A stretch of DNA of 64,000 nucleotides from Rhipidocladum racemiflorum (lineage: Eukaryota; Streptophyta; Magnoliopsida; Poales; Poaceae): the NCBI GenBank assembly GCA_036346355.1, contig CM070581.1, forward strand, positions 5,704,001 through 5,768,000, given 5' to 3'. Made by a program: the position numbers and the translations under genes. Numbering within the stretch: position 1 is the stretch's first letter; the number at the start of each line of letters is the position of its first letter. Positions 1 through 11,429 of the stretch are shown one piece after another. The notes beneath the pieces were generated by a model. That model had not been told where the DNA came from, ran no database searches, and saw only the letters and a program-made list of their open reading frames with translations.

Positions 1-97
1 CTTTCAAACAATTATATAACTTTAATATGTGTTTTTTCTTATAAAATTTAGGAACATATCAAATATCAATGTTAAAAGAGTTAAGATAGTACTGACC

Positions 98-235
98 TCA
101 TGTTCTACTAAAAAGCATCATCCGCCTAGTATTTCTTGAAATAAAATCTTCAATTATATCTTCATAATTAATCTTCTCGAAAACATCATTTTCAAGTGCT
201 ATCATTGCCAACCCATTGAGTCTTTCTTGTGTCTT
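98..235 (-). pseudogene. C-terminal remnant of a hAT-type transposase (dimerisation region)
   Basis: Reading the minus strand from about 235 down to a TGA at 98-100 gives a short open segment that includes QERLNGLAMIALEND and, further on, EDFISRNTRRMMLF. This closely resembles the last 45 residues of plant TTF-type zinc-finger/hAT-dimerisation proteins, which end with an ERLNGLA.L.IE helix and a basic tail. Such proteins are domesticated or active hAT transposases; this region mediates dimerisation. Only the tail is present. To its right the similarity stops at a repeated CTTTCAAGTGCTATCATT motif (at about 187-204 and 233-250), so the rest has been lost or replaced by Copia sequence. Identification rests on a short motif and is moderate. 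Confidence 0.5.
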
Positions 236-285
236 TCAAGTGCTATCATTTTCAAGTATTATGCGAGCAAATAAACTAATCAAGG

Positions 286-1441
286 TTGATCAGACTGCAG
301 GCGTTGCTAATGGCTTTCAACTCTGATTTGGGGGCCCTAGTCATTTTGGGGGCCCTGTGCCGGTGCCTAGATGGCACATGGCCATGGACGGCCTTGACTA
401 CAGCTATTGAGCATGGCATGCACCTTTCATTTGCTTTAAACTCGGACAATCCTTTATCATATGACCTTCCTTATCACATAGATAGCATACACGTGTGCAT
501 TTGCTTTTGCCCTTCTTCCTGTAACTCTTGCTTTTGTCTACAACACCTACTGCAGCCAATGCTTGATCACCCTAGGATGAGCATTCTGATGACTTTTTCA
601 AAGACTCCGCCTCCACTAGATATGCAACTGCCTCATTGAAGTTGAGTGGTTTTCTCAATATGAATATTCATCACCAATTGCGCCCATGATGGTGGAAAAG
701 TTGATACCAGCATGACAACCTTGTCGTTCTCCTCAATTTTCTCATCCACACTATAAGCTGTGTGATAAGCTTGTTGAAGACGTTGAGATGGTCAAAGAAC
801 TGTGCATCTTCCTCTATGCGCAACCTGTACAGTTGTCGCTTCAGCACCCACCGGATTGTCAGCGACATCGCTATATACAATTCTTCCAAGTCCTTCCATA
901 ATTGTTTTAGCGAATTCTCCTTGATCACTGAGTACTTTACCTCATCAGAGAGACATAGCCAAATTGTACTGATAGCCTTCTGCTCTATCACCTTCCAATC
1001 TTCTTCAAATGTCTTTTCCAGTTTTACCCCTTCAAAAGCATCAATTAACTCAATTTCAACGAGACAGTTGCCAAAATAACGACATTTAAGCAACCACGAC
1101 GAGATAAAAGATTTGGTGAAACCAACCGCAGATTCTTTAAGCACAACTTCAAAAGAGTACAAGGGATTGTTGCTACTTATAGGACCTTTGGATCCTTGCC
1201 CTATACAAGAATCTAATGCTAAAGAATAACCTAGCCTCTAATCCTCTCGTGCACCTCTTGCTTTGGATGAGTTGGCTTGTGGCTTCTTGGTTACTTGAGT
1301 TCTCCATGACCACCCCCTAGGTTTATATAGCCTTCCTAGTTCTCCAAAGAAAATAGGAATCAGAATCCTAATCCGATTAGGATTCATCTAACACACCTTT
1401 TCAAATCCTAAAAGGTTAGATATGAGTCACCATATTTAACA
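286..1441 (-). mobile_element. Ty1/Copia retrotransposon fragment (5' LTR plus gag)
   Basis: The right edge at 1441 reads, on the minus strand, TGTTAAATATGG, a normal LTR start. A TATATAAA box lies at 1321-1330 on the minus strand, as expected for an LTR promoter. The LTR probably spans about 1180-1441, and gag follows to the left. I could not find a TGGTATCAGAGC primer site, so the inner LTR edge is uncertain. No protease, integrase or reverse transcriptase is seen before the hAT remnant near 240, so the element seems truncated. It lies immediately beyond the last visible exon of the WAV2-like gene, within the next intron or at a break in the gene. Confidence 0.6.
431..1162 (-). pseudogene. 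Copia gag (UBN2-type) with CCHC zinc knuckle, frameshifted
   Basis: The minus-strand frame from 1162 resembles Tnt1-type Copia Gag. It has an EDW....E..A...I...LSDEV pattern, then LW..LE.LY, then KRQLY.L.I.E......HLNVFN.LITQL. Near 745-750 the frame shifts and continues as DEKIEENDKVVMLVSTFPPSW in another frame. A zinc knuckle of the form C-X2-C-X4-H-X4-C (CYLCDKEGHMIKDC) is encoded at 446-487. Gag would coat the element RNA. The shift and in-frame stops between the core and the knuckle make it non-functional. The N-terminal start is uncertain because the M at 1162 is not in a clear Gag context. Confidence 0.65.
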
Positions 1442-1956
1442 GGGAAGTTATTTCAAGCAGACTGGAATAACCCATGCATTCAAAATGTACAAGTGGAGTA
1501 ATAACCATAATTAAGTGTCATTTCATGTTTCCATATTGTGCAGCAATACACTAATACTAAACACCCATGCTCGACATTAGACATGAATTGGCAAATATGA
1601 GTTTCAAGGTGGCATAATTAATCCATCTCAGCAGCACGTATAATGTGGCAGAGCAGGTTTACATTCCACCTGAATCTGTTCTGACTCCATTAATCAGCAT
1701 ACTGTAGTAATACTCAATATTTCAACAAGTTCTATAGCAGAATAATCTTGAAAAATAAGTCCTTTACATCATGACTGCAAGGAATATTAAGTCTATTTAT
1801 GAACACATGAGTATCGATCCACAAGTTACTTAGGCATTAAATAGAAGTGCAGTGGAGGATTCTAACATCACCAATCCAACAGCAGAGAGAACAAAGGAAC
1901 CTATCTCTCACTTTCCTGCAGCAATATGAGTAAACAAATTGTTGTAGCAGTAGTAC
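1442..1956 (-). other. Visible part of intron 5 of the WAV2-like gene
   Basis: The stretch starts with a GT donor right after exon 5 (GAG|GTACTA, intron first base at 1956) and shows no coding potential or further exon on the minus strand. I looked for the next expected conserved block (a VSALILENTF-like segment) here and in 1-1441 and did not find it. Confidence 0.6.
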
Positions 1957-4548
1957 CTCGTCGGGATTGTTTTTTGCAAGCACTGCTCCAACAGCACCTC
2001 CTAAAGATCTCCCAAAGACAACTATCCTAGATGTGTCAATATCCTTCCTCTGAACGAGATGATCAAGTGCAGCCTATTAAACAAGAGAGCTGTAAGAAAA
2101 TAGAGTAGACAGAACGTGAGAACCACAAAAGTAAGGAGAAGAAAAGCAAATGAAGCAATCAGCAAACCTGTGCATCATTTGTGATGCCTTTCTGAGAAGG
2201 ATAACCGCCACTCTCACCATACCTACAAATACAATTCAAGTTTATATGCATTAATAAATGGATGAATCTCAGCATGTTAGAACCCACACCATATCGAGAG
2301 CTTCAGGCAAGAAGGATGAGGATAGATAACAAAATGGTTGATACTGTGGAGAACCATACCCTCTATAAGAAAGCATAAAGACATTGCACTGTAGCCGCTG
2401 CATCATTAGTTGAACAAATTCCAAACGATGTGCAATATCTATAAAGAGTAAAGGTTTTTACAATAATATAACTCCAGTAAAATATGAGCCATCAAATGAA
2501 TTTATACGTCTATAAGAAGAAATTCAGGATACTGCCAGCATTTTCTTGGAAGAACAGAATGGTTGGACCTGCATCAGAAAAACACACTATGAAACAAGCA
2601 ACAAAGTGAGAAAAAAAAGGATATGAAGTTGTGAAAAACTGAAGATGGAGCAGAGCCTAAGCATATACACAGTATCAAGTTCATTTGTCAAATGAAATGG
2701 GAGAGGATAGAAGCACAGAACATGCAAATTCATTTGTCAAATCCTATTCTAGAACCCATTCATCCTCATATAATTAAGCATCATGAACACCTAGTTATAA
2801 AATAATATCAGGATCATAACTGCTCTTCCTAACCTAACATAATATCTCAAAACATCAGCAAATGATGTGGTCAACCGAAAAATAGACAAGAACACTTACT
2901 GCATGATTCATTTGATTCATTTGGGTATGTGGTAGTAGATACCGCTAGCTAGAGGACATTCATGCGACTAGCAGCTAGCTTTTACAACTACGTACGCACA
3001 TATTACATCAATTGATCTTGTTTGAATCATTGTATATTCATGCATGCATGTAAACTTTAATTTTGCAATTAGCTGGCCAGCTGGTCCGGTTGTGGGTGTG
3101 GAGCCAAGGGGTCAACGTCGGAAGTGATCAGGAGAAGCTAGGTTCACTGGTGGGCCACTTTTCGTGTGATCAAGAGCAAGGTTGTAGCAATTGCCATTTT
3201 GCTTGTCCACAAATCACCACAAATATATTTCCCTGCATGTGGATTCTTTCGACTAACTCTTTAGGTAGTCATGCATGCCGTTATATATCGTTGGAAAGCT
3301 CATTGAATATACTTTATAAAACAACACAGCTTTCGAAACTAAGTAGCAAGTACAAAGCATATACAATAGTCTGTCTCTAAAGATTGTCTCTAAGGATTTT
3401 TAACTCACCTAGAGACAACACTAGAGACAACATCTTCGATAGTTGTCTTTAAAATCATTCATCTTTATTATATCTTCCCTCACACTTTATTACTTTTTTA
3501 CGTTGGTTTGCGTGATCAGGTTGTCTCTTGCATAAAAGATGGCACATTTTCTTTCCTTACGTCCTTTCTCCTCCATGGAGAATTTTACTTACATGAAATA
3601 GCTAAGAGCCAGCTAAAGTGGCACTATTGAAGATGCCCTAAACTATAGAGGGGAAACCTGAATCAATAACCAACCAAGAAACCTCATGGTGCAGTGTGAT
3701 TCGCTAATAACCATAGAGAACACAAGAAAACAACACATCGCCATAAACACCCAAGCACGAAAACTACAAATTCGGAAGTTTCACCCTATTGCATATTGAA
3801 CGTTTATGAAACTTGCACTGTCTACAGGGCATACAACCAATGCCACACTAGAGAAATACTGATACTAAGCAGTAAGCACCACAACATTGCACCACATACG
3901 CCCGCGAGTAACAGCTACAAAATCGCCAGAGGTGGAACCTGTTGACTCAATTCTCACTCAAACACAGTATGAGATCAGCCCATCAGTTCATACACCGAAC
4001 TGCAGATCAAAACTAGCAAACCCTAGAAATTGATTAACAATAAATCCATGCGGGCTGCAGGAGAAACTGATATCTACAGATCATCTAACTGCAGAATTCT
4101 TCCCATGCGCGAAGACCCCAGATCCTACCAAGATCCATCAATCCAAATCCCGATCAAGGAATCTAAGAGATGAAGACACATAATTCGAATAAGAACGAAG
4201 CCTTCGAGACCAGCCTCGAAGAGATCCACCAGCTGAGGCCCCAAAAAACCAAACACTACCTAATCAAACCTGGGGAGGGGAAGCATTGGGGATTGGGAGG
4301 GGGAGCTTGCCTCGGCAGGTGGGCGAGTGGCGGATGAACCAGGAGTGGAGGCGCACGCCGTCGGCGGCGCGGAGCCAGACGTCCACGTAGATGAGGCGGA
4401 GGCGCGCGGGGGTGATGGGGTACGCGCGCGCGAGCCCCGGGAGCACGGGCACGTAGACGAGGCGCTCCTGCAGCGCCACTAGCGCCGCCAGGCCCACCAC
4501 CGCCATGCCCCCCGCGCCGTACGCCAGCGCCTGAAGCCACCCCACCAT
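1957..4548 (-). CDS. WAV2: WAV2/BEM46-like alpha/beta hydrolase, 5' five exons
   Basis: Five exons join in frame on the minus strand: 4548-4311 (79 codons plus 1 nt), 2568-2533 (36-nt microexon), 2438-2360, 2222-2168 and 2073-1957. The protein starts MVGWLQALAYGAGG with one membrane-spanning segment at about residues 5-27, followed by YVPVLPG, YPITPARL, LFFQENAGNIAHR, LSYRGYGES and the nucleophile elbow GRSLGG (Ser). This order matches plant WAV2, a membrane-anchored BEM46-family hydrolase that in Arabidopsis represses root bending. The catalytic Asp and His, expected about 100 residues later, are not encoded in the window: after NNPDE the sequence runs into intron and then Copia DNA. Exons 2-5 use GT-AG borders; intron 1 begins GC. 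The ATG at 4548 is chosen because it starts the conserved N-terminus; upstream in-frame ATGs lie in non-conserved sequence. The gene may be intact beyond the left edge or may be 3'-truncated. Confidence 0.88.
2569..4310 (-). other. GC-AG intron 1 of the WAV2-like gene (1,742 bp)
   Basis: Exon 1 ends CGAG and the intron starts GCAAGC at 4310; the acceptor reads TTTCTGATGCAG ending at 2569. Only this junction keeps CRG|PTILFFQ in frame (phase 1), as in the family. AG|GCAAG agrees with the strong donor context that non-canonical GC-AG introns need. The intron contains a MITE-like insertion at about 3357-3638; otherwise I see no coding sequence in it. Confidence 0.8.
3357..3638. mobile_element. 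MITE-like insertion in WAV2 intron 1
   Basis: The right end read in reverse complement begins GGGCATCTTCAATAGTG and the left end begins GCATATACAATAGTCTG, giving imperfect terminal inverted repeats. Internal short repeats of TAGAGACAAC/GTCTCTA occur around 3370-3445. Many grass PIF/Harbinger (Tourist-like) MITEs start with GGGCATCTTCAATAG. I could not define a clean 3-bp TSD. Confidence 0.4.
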
Positions 4549-4918
4549 CTCCGCCGCTGTTGCTCGCCGGTGGGAGGCGACGAAAGCGGCACGGCGAGGG
4601 CCGAGAGGCTGGTGGTGGCGAGCGCGGCAGCAACGACGGCCGAGAGGCTGGTGGTGGCGAGCGCGGCAGCGGCGACGGCCGATAGGCTCGTGGTCTCGGC
4701 TCTCGTCGTTGGGCTCGGGTTTGGGTTCTGATGGAAATGGGTCTGATTCGAGCCGGAGTTCGTGTGCGTGTCGAGTACTCTCTCCTGTCCATCCTTCAAA
4801 GATCCCGACGAAATCTATGTGACCGACCACTTTTTTAGGGCTCGTCGAAATATCACAACAAGTACTCAGATTGTTGTATCCAGAACGATTAGCTGCTGGA
4901 AAAAATAAAAAATGTGTA
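4549..4918 (-). promoter_or_regulatory. 5' UTR and proximal promoter of the WAV2-like gene
   Basis: This stretch lies just upstream of the start codon on the minus strand. It holds two tandem, nearly identical 36-nt units (about 4604-4675, repeated GAGAGGCTGGTGGTGGCGAGCGCG core) in the presumed leader. No clear TATA box was seen. A minus-strand ORF reading through from 4926 has no conserved residues upstream of the ATG and is taken as leader. Confidence 0.4.
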
Positions 4919-5110
4919 GGTATCATCCGGACGTTTTTGTTTTAGCTAACATCAAAATTTTGGATCGTTGGATACCTCATCCGGATATCACCGGGCCGTT
5001 AGATCAAATCATAAAATCGGATGTAATCGATACTCCCGAATCTCAACAATGATCCGATGGTCCTATATTTGGGTGATTTCAGCAATAAAAACATCCGGAT
5101 GATGTTTATC
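4919..5110. mobile_element. MITE about 190 bp upstream of WAV2
   Basis: The left end reads TATCATCCGGACGTTTTTG and the right end, in reverse complement, reads CATCATCCGGATGTTTTTA, so the ends are imperfect inverted repeats of roughly 18 bp. The interior is non-coding. It lies about 370 bp upstream of the WAV2 start codon. TSD not resolved. Confidence 0.5.
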
Positions 5111-5145
5111 AAATCCCAAAAATAAATGTATATTACTAGACAAAA

Positions 5146-5150
5146 GCAAT
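5146..5150. repeat. Left TSD GCAAT of the solo LTR
   Basis: GCAAT directly precedes the LTR end and recurs at 16799-16803 after the other end, 11.6 kb away. Confidence 0.8.
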
Positions 5151-6880
5151 TATGACACTACGGTATGGTGTGACATTATAGAATGTGAAATTAGAGAATA
5201 AAACCTTTCGGCTTGAGGTTTACTCGCGTTTTTGGACCGTTTGAAGTGATGTGTCACCACGGAGTGTCGTAACCTTTTAAATGGTGCATGTTAAGGTCAA
5301 AAACTTTATGAAATATGGTATGGCAGGTTAAAACCATAAGGAATGGAGGTTAATAACGTTTCCGGACCGTTTTCGGGGTTTTGGGCCTTCCCGGGGGAGT
5401 TTGGGCCTTAAGTGGGCTTTGGTGGGATGGAGTAGGTCTCCGTAACGGACTAGGATTGGGTATGGGGGCTGGTAAAAGGGCTCCCCACCAGCCCTTGGGC
5501 GTTCACCCCTGCCCCTTGTGCGCCCTTCCCCCCACTTGCCCTTGCCCTAGCCGCCTCCCTCCCTTGGCCGTGCGCCTCCCCCTCCCTTGCCCCTTTGCTC
5601 CCCACCTCTCCACCACCTCTCCTCCACCCCTTGCTGCCCTAGGGTGGCCACCCCACCCCTGCACCTCGTGGAATCATCCCGTGGAGCGAGGAGCGTGGAG
5701 CGTGGAGCGAGGAGCGTGGAGCGAGGAGATCTATTGGAGATTCGTTCGTTGGGCAAAGGTATGATCATGGGGATCCTTGGGTTTGATCTAGGTACTGTTA
5801 TTAGGGTGTTTATGAAGTTTTTAGATCAATTGGTGGTGCTGGGTTGGAGTTCTTTGGGTTAGATCTAGACGTTGCCACGTTTCTGTTTTTGGGGCAGCAT
5901 GAGCAGTCGACCTAGGGTTCCTGTTTTCGCCAATTTAGAGTTTGAATCTGACTGTACGGACTTTTAAGAAGTTGTAGATAATTTTATTATCTTTCCGTGC
6001 ATATAAAGAACGTTAAATTGCGCCCAGCCGTTTGAAAGTTATGACTGTTTTACCGAGCGTATTAAAATCTGTGACGCGATTGGAACAGATCTCGGTAATC
6101 TGTAGATTAAACAACTTTAGAGGCCGAATAAGTCTTTCCTTATACCTAGAGAAAGTTGGGAAATTTCCTAAGCTACGCGAGGATGTACTCGTTTAATTGA
6201 TTCGGAGTCCCAGAGCCCAAGTTATGCCTTTTGCAAGGCTGCTGTCCCGACGGGACAGAACCTCTGTATTTAGGTTTTGCGAGTAATTGCCAATGTCGGG
6301 TTAGATGGGGGTTTGCGTACTGTTTTGAGGTTATGATTGTGAGTGTGTGATGCCTATGTGCAGGTGGTGTGACCCCGGGAGTGCCCTCTTCTTCCCGCCA
6401 ATCCGTTGCACGTGGTTGAGGCAAGTGTGTTGTGATGGATAGCGATTTGTAGGTTGCTTGTTGAGAATAGATGGAATTGACTACATGATATATGATCACT
6501 TGCCATGCTTTTATGATTTGCCAATGATATGATGAGCATGTTTAATATGTTATGGTGCCATGTGTTAATATGTGAGTTAAATATGATGTTGGCATAAATG
6601 CATATATGGCATGTTACATGGCTCGGGCGGTGAGAAAGTCATAACTAGTCCGGGAAGGTCGGTGAGAAATTTATGACTAATCCGGAAAGCCAATGAGTAA
6701 GTCTTACATCGTGATTCCATTCACCGCGGTGAACGGAAGCGAGGAGTATGCACCCTCCATCTTCGGGATGGAAGGGGGGAGAGGGTGCACACCGACGGGT
6801 GTGTACTCAACCATACCGGTATGAGTTTCCAAGGAGACATGAGCATTGCATTACATCGCATACATATTGATGATGACAAT

Positions 6881-7504
6881 TGTCGACGATTGGAGAACGG
6901 GCTCCCGTCGAGCTTACTTGTTGAATGGGGGATCAACAGAGCCCCGTCGCACGGATCGAAGAGGGCGTTCGAGCGACGCGAGGTCGGGAGAAGGAGGCCG
7001 GAAAAAAGAGGACGCGTGTTTTTATCTGGATTCGGGCCTCTCACTGCGAGATAATGACCCTACTCAGATTGTATTGTGTTCTATCTTTCGTGTGCCCTCC
7101 TATTCTGAGATCTTGGGGTTTAAATACTATGACTAGAGATCACGAAAAAGTAGCGCCTCAGGGGATCACGCTATGCATCCATATCCGTGATCGCCCTTGA
7201 TTCCCGCGTTATTTGAATTTCGGTATGATTTCCCTTGATCTCAGGCCGATTGGTTGCCTCCTTCCTTCCTCGCACGGCGCCGGGCCTCAAACCAAGACAC
7301 GGCGGTCGTGGCCTCCACGAGCATGCTTGCTTTAAGTGGGGTGTGTTTGGTGCTTCATGGACGAGGCGCAGCGCGTATGTCTCGGAGGAGAAGGAGAGGA
7401 TGCTTTCGTTCGTTCTCCCGAGCATCTTCCCTTAGTGCCGCTGGCCATGTTTAGCTTTTCACGGGGGTACCAGTGGTCTTTTGCCAGATAGCCAATCCCG
7501 GCTG
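6881..7504 (-). repeat. Element A left LTR (3' LTR)
   Basis: It matches 15604-16237 from TGTCGACGATTGG to TAGCCAATCCC, with several small indels and substitutions. The inner edge near 7503 is degraded (CCCGGCTGACTA in place of CCCCGACA). Confidence 0.82.
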
Positions 7505-7905
7505 ACTAGCCAGAGGTTCAAGTGGGAACCACCGGGCTTCCCATGAGCCTAAGAAGACTTGAGGGGGATTGAATTTCCTTTGGTCGTGGCTCACGACCAT
7601 TTCACGTCGGACGAGCTTCTTTACCAGCGCGTGCTTGCTCTGCGCGCGTCGTTGGTTGTTCTGCTGCGGTTCCTTCTCCGAAGCCTCCTGTAGCGATGCA
7701 GTAGTTTTCGGGAAGCGGCGCCCTTTTTAGGCCAGGTGTTCTTCAGCTGTGATAGGCGGCGATTTTTTATCCGCCTCTTCACTATCCTTTTAACCCTTTC
7801 TCACCGGAGAGGTCGGAGTCCCATTCGTCTCTTTGCTCGTCTTCGTGAAAAATCTTCCAAGAGCCCTGGCCCAAGAACCCTTTCGCTCTCCTTCCTTCTT
7901 CGGCC

Positions 7906-10841
7906 ATGGCGTTCAAGGTTAGCCGGATGACCCGGCGAGGCTCCAGTGCTCACGGACGAGTGAGTACGTCGACCCAAGCTCGGGTCGAGTGCGAGGATGA
8001 TCTTGGCGCCCGGCGCGCGGGAGAGAGATCGTCTCATGAAGTTGTATGCCATCAACGGGCTTCGTCGCCCGAGAGCGACTTCCCTCGCCTCGTGCTTGCC
8101 TTCTCGGTGCGAGATCTCTCATCTCCACCCCAACTCCATCCTTTCCCTCGCAATCTTCTCCACCTTTGCGAGGCTTACGTGGAGTGTAATGCCACGGCTA
8201 GCCTCTTCTTTCACTTTTATTCCCCTTCCTTGACCATGGCCGGGATGGTTCCGGCCGTGCGTTTATCTTCGCCGGCTTAACCAGACCATCACAGTACCCT
8301 CGTTGCTCTGAAGGACTCGGTGTCGGGTTGGGCCGACCTCTGGTTCTACCGGAAGAAGGCGAGGGGTCCCGTGGTCTGGCAGGAGGGCGCTCAGCCCTCT
8401 TGAGGCAGCGCGCCCGCCCAGGTACAGCAGGAAGAGCGGGTGCTCGGGGCGATCGGTGAGCTTGCCCGGATGGGGCTCAGCGGTCGAGGATATCGCCGGG
8501 ACTTTACCTTCAACCGGGTGTCCCCACGAGGCGCCGCGAGCATCGGCCTTCTTCGAGGTGGCCAAGGTGGCACGACTTCACCCACAGGACAACGCAGTAT
8601 GTTCCCCGGACCTCTTTCGAGCATCGCCGGTGAAGCTGCGTTATGCATCCGTATATGCCTTTTGTCTTAGTCTTCGGTTGTGGCGCGACTCAGGAAGCAA
8701 TTTGGGTTACGATAGTCGCCCGAGATGTTCGGCGCCACGAAGGAGAAAAGGCGGCCAATGTCGTCGAGTCCCCAAGAATATTTTGACCGCGACGCGGCGG
8801 TGCTACATTTTCCCACTTCCGTTCGAGGCATGTTTTCGAGCTCATTCCTCCCGATTCTGTTTGGCGGGAGAAGGTCGCCCTTGAGCTTGCGGTGTCGGCA
8901 GCGCCGCCCGCATAAGCCAAGACACCCGGCCAGGGTTCCGTAGAGGCGGGTCGAGGTCGCCGAGCATCCGCCTCGCCTCCGCGCCAAGCGGTGTTGTAGG
9001 GGCCGACCAGGACCCTACCTCGCACCTTGAGTGCGCGCCGACCGCCAGAGGTGGCGAACTCCGCGTTTGGTTCGATGACTTCAAAGCGGAGGAAGCCGGG
9101 CGATGAGCCATCGGGAACGGCTACGCCCGGCGGCGAGGAAGGCCGAGGAGGATGCAGTCTCTCCCGACCAAGGAGCGGTGGAGAGGCAGATCAAGGCCCT
9201 CGAGGACGGCTCGCTCGGGTGGTTAATGCCCCTAGGAGGAGGAAAGAAAGAGGAGGAGGCAGCCTATGCTCGGTTAGAAGGAGCGAGAGTCGACCTCTCA
9301 AACCGCCTCGCCAGCTGGAAGAAGGTCGACATGGGACGATGTCGACCAGCGATGGCACGCGCCAATGGCGCCACAGGAGCCTTGGCAGTGGTCGTGGCGA
9401 GGCCCTACTGAGGCCGCCGACCCAAGCGTCGCCCCGTGGGCCCGGCGAGGCGAGGAGGATGGCGCCGCTCGCCCGAGGTAAGTCGTTCTTCATTCTCTTA
9501 TTCCGCTCTTGTCTTGCGACTTTCTTGGGCTAACCCACCCTGTTTGGCGTGGGCGTGATAGCTTTCGGATGTCGTTTTGGACTTCGCGATAGGCGAGAGA
9601 TTATCAACTCCGCGATGGGCCGAGCTCGGCAGCGTCGTCGGCGAGTGATGGCCGAGGCGAGGAGGAGCCGGTGCTAACCGGACTCGGTGGAGCCCGAGCT
9701 TCTTCGCCAGCGGGACCGCGCTCCTTCGGCCGTGGAGCCTATCCCGGTAAGCGGAAGCGAGGCCGCGAGGGGCCCGAGGACCAAAAGCGCCTTAGCCTTA
9801 GCCCCTTGCGAAGAGAAGGCGGCGAGGCTCAGCGCCGAGTCGGAAGGGAGCTTGGTCGCTCCCGACCAACGGCCCTTGGCCACGAGCCAAGGAGAGGAGG
9901 AAGGAGGAGGTCGTCCCCGCCTAACTCCTTGATCCCCGAGCACCAGCGCCTGGCCGTACGGAGGTGCAAGGGGCGGAGGTGTCGTGCTTGATCAATCGCC
10001 TCGGCCGCGAGCATCGGTGCCCTCCGGTGAAGAGGCGAGGAGGCGGAGGTGGTTGCTAACGACCAAGCTGCCTCGGTAGCGAGCATGGAGTAAGCGGCGC
10101 TTCGTGGTTAGCGTCTGACCCGTATGATGTGGCGGACCATGGGGAAAGCGACCCTGAGCCGCTTGTCGTGGGACGAGGATCGGCAGGCGACCGGGTTGAT
10201 CGAAGGTGGTGGCGCCCGTTGCTCTCCAGGAGCACCGGTGCTCGGAGAGAACAAGACCGACGCCGGCGGGATGACTTGGTCAATCCCTTCTTTGGTGGCG
10301 CGACCGACCATGACGCCGAGGACAAGGCCCGTGTAGGGCTCTTCCGTAAGTTTCCATGTTTCTTCTTTTACTAGCTGCGAACGATCTTACGGGAGTCCGC
10401 CAAACTCTTTCCCTTCTCCTTTCTCTTTACGCCCGAGTTTGCTTGAAGGCTATGGAGGATATCGATGCCACCTCGGTCTCAAAGAAATGCTTGGTAATCG
10501 TCACCCATGAGCAAGGCGCCAAGATCGCCGATCTTGGCGTCAGTCTCGAGGTCTTGCGAGGCCGACTGAAGCAAGTGGAATCGGCGAGAGCCTCATCGCC
10601 GGGCTCGGGCACTCTTCCAGGCGAGGCGAAGAAACGCACTTGTGAGGCGAAGTCTGCCGAGCTTGACGAAGAGGCGGTGAAGCCTTGGCGGGACCTTGGC
10701 CGAGCTCGGGCGCGAGGCTCCCGGCTCAAGGAGCGCGGCGCCTCGGAAAAGCGACGAAGGTCGCGCGGCAGCGGAAGATCTGGACCTAGAGGCGGAGGTC
10801 GACTCCTTAAGGACGAGCTACGCGCCCTCGAGGCGTCGTAG
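7906..10841 (+). pseudogene. Antisense spliced gene of element A (plant-transposon motif, coiled-coil C-terminus)
   Basis: This gene runs opposite to gag-pol between pol and the 3' LTR. Around 8110-8180 it encodes HPNSILSLAIFSTF and, after a one-base shift, CEAYVE; this is the HLNPNSIL...IF.HLCEAFLG motif typical of the family annotated as putative gypsy-type transposon protein (Pfam Transposase_28). The C-terminal part, 10440-10841, is highly charged with heptad-like spacing and ends at a stop at 10841. Intron donors CGAG|GTAAGTCG at 9478 and CTTCC|GTAAGT at 10346 suggest a multi-exon mRNA. Grande, RIRE2 and relatives carry such an antisense gene, of unknown function. This copy has several frameshifts. 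Which exons join cannot be settled by eye. Confidence 0.55.
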
Positions 10842-10844
10842 GAC

Positions 10845-11429
10845 TTAGCTCTTTCTTTTATTTTTATCTTGTGTAAACCACCTCGTAAAAAAAACAGCGT
10901 TTTGGATTAAATGAGCATATTCGCAGGAGTTTGGTCCTTGCACTGCATTTTTTTTTTTTTTTGCTTGAACTCGCTTTGGCATATGCCGCATGATCGGTTA
11001 CTGCTTGAAAAGAAAGCAAGTTCTGCATGGAGCGTAGATCAAATATCATAGACACGAGCAAAGGAGCCTTGGTAAGGAGGAGGAGGGGCGAACGTTCCTA
11101 TCATACGTAAGCCCCACGCCATGGACAAAGGTCGTGTCCTCCTTTGATGCGAGCACGAGTTTGTTCATGGGAGTTTTTAAAGATTCGCTTTGAGTCGTAA
11201 CGATTTTTGAATTACTCGAATAGATCGGTTGTGTTTGAGTGAGCTGTGAGCACTGAGGCGAGGCGAGCTTTAAACCAACAATACGTAGAGCCACCATACC
11301 CAGTGGTCAACCTGCTTAGAGTGGATACCGACCATGCATACAGCCGAGCTACTGTGGAAAGTGGGATTAGGCGAAAGCATCCGTGGCCAAAGGAGATGGC
11401 GCACATACTTGTTGGATAAGTTCGCTCAG
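10845..11429. other. Spacer between the 3' ends of element A pol and its antisense gene
   Basis: The two convergent genes end here. I see a T15 tract at about 10948-10963 but no protein motif and no clear polypurine tract. Confidence 0.4.

Noticed and set aside
286..639. 117-codon plus-strand ORF
   Set aside because: It lies opposite the Copia gag zinc-knuckle region and has no recognisable motif; the minus strand explains the sequence.
4264..4926. Longer WAV2 start at 4926
   Set aside because: The extra N-terminal residues are low-complexity and unrelated to the family; the ATG at 4548 starts the conserved MV...GG segment.
6173..7136. Small ORFs across the solo LTR and element A LTR border
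   Set aside because: They cross an insertion boundary (6880/6881) or repeat in the other LTR; not genes.
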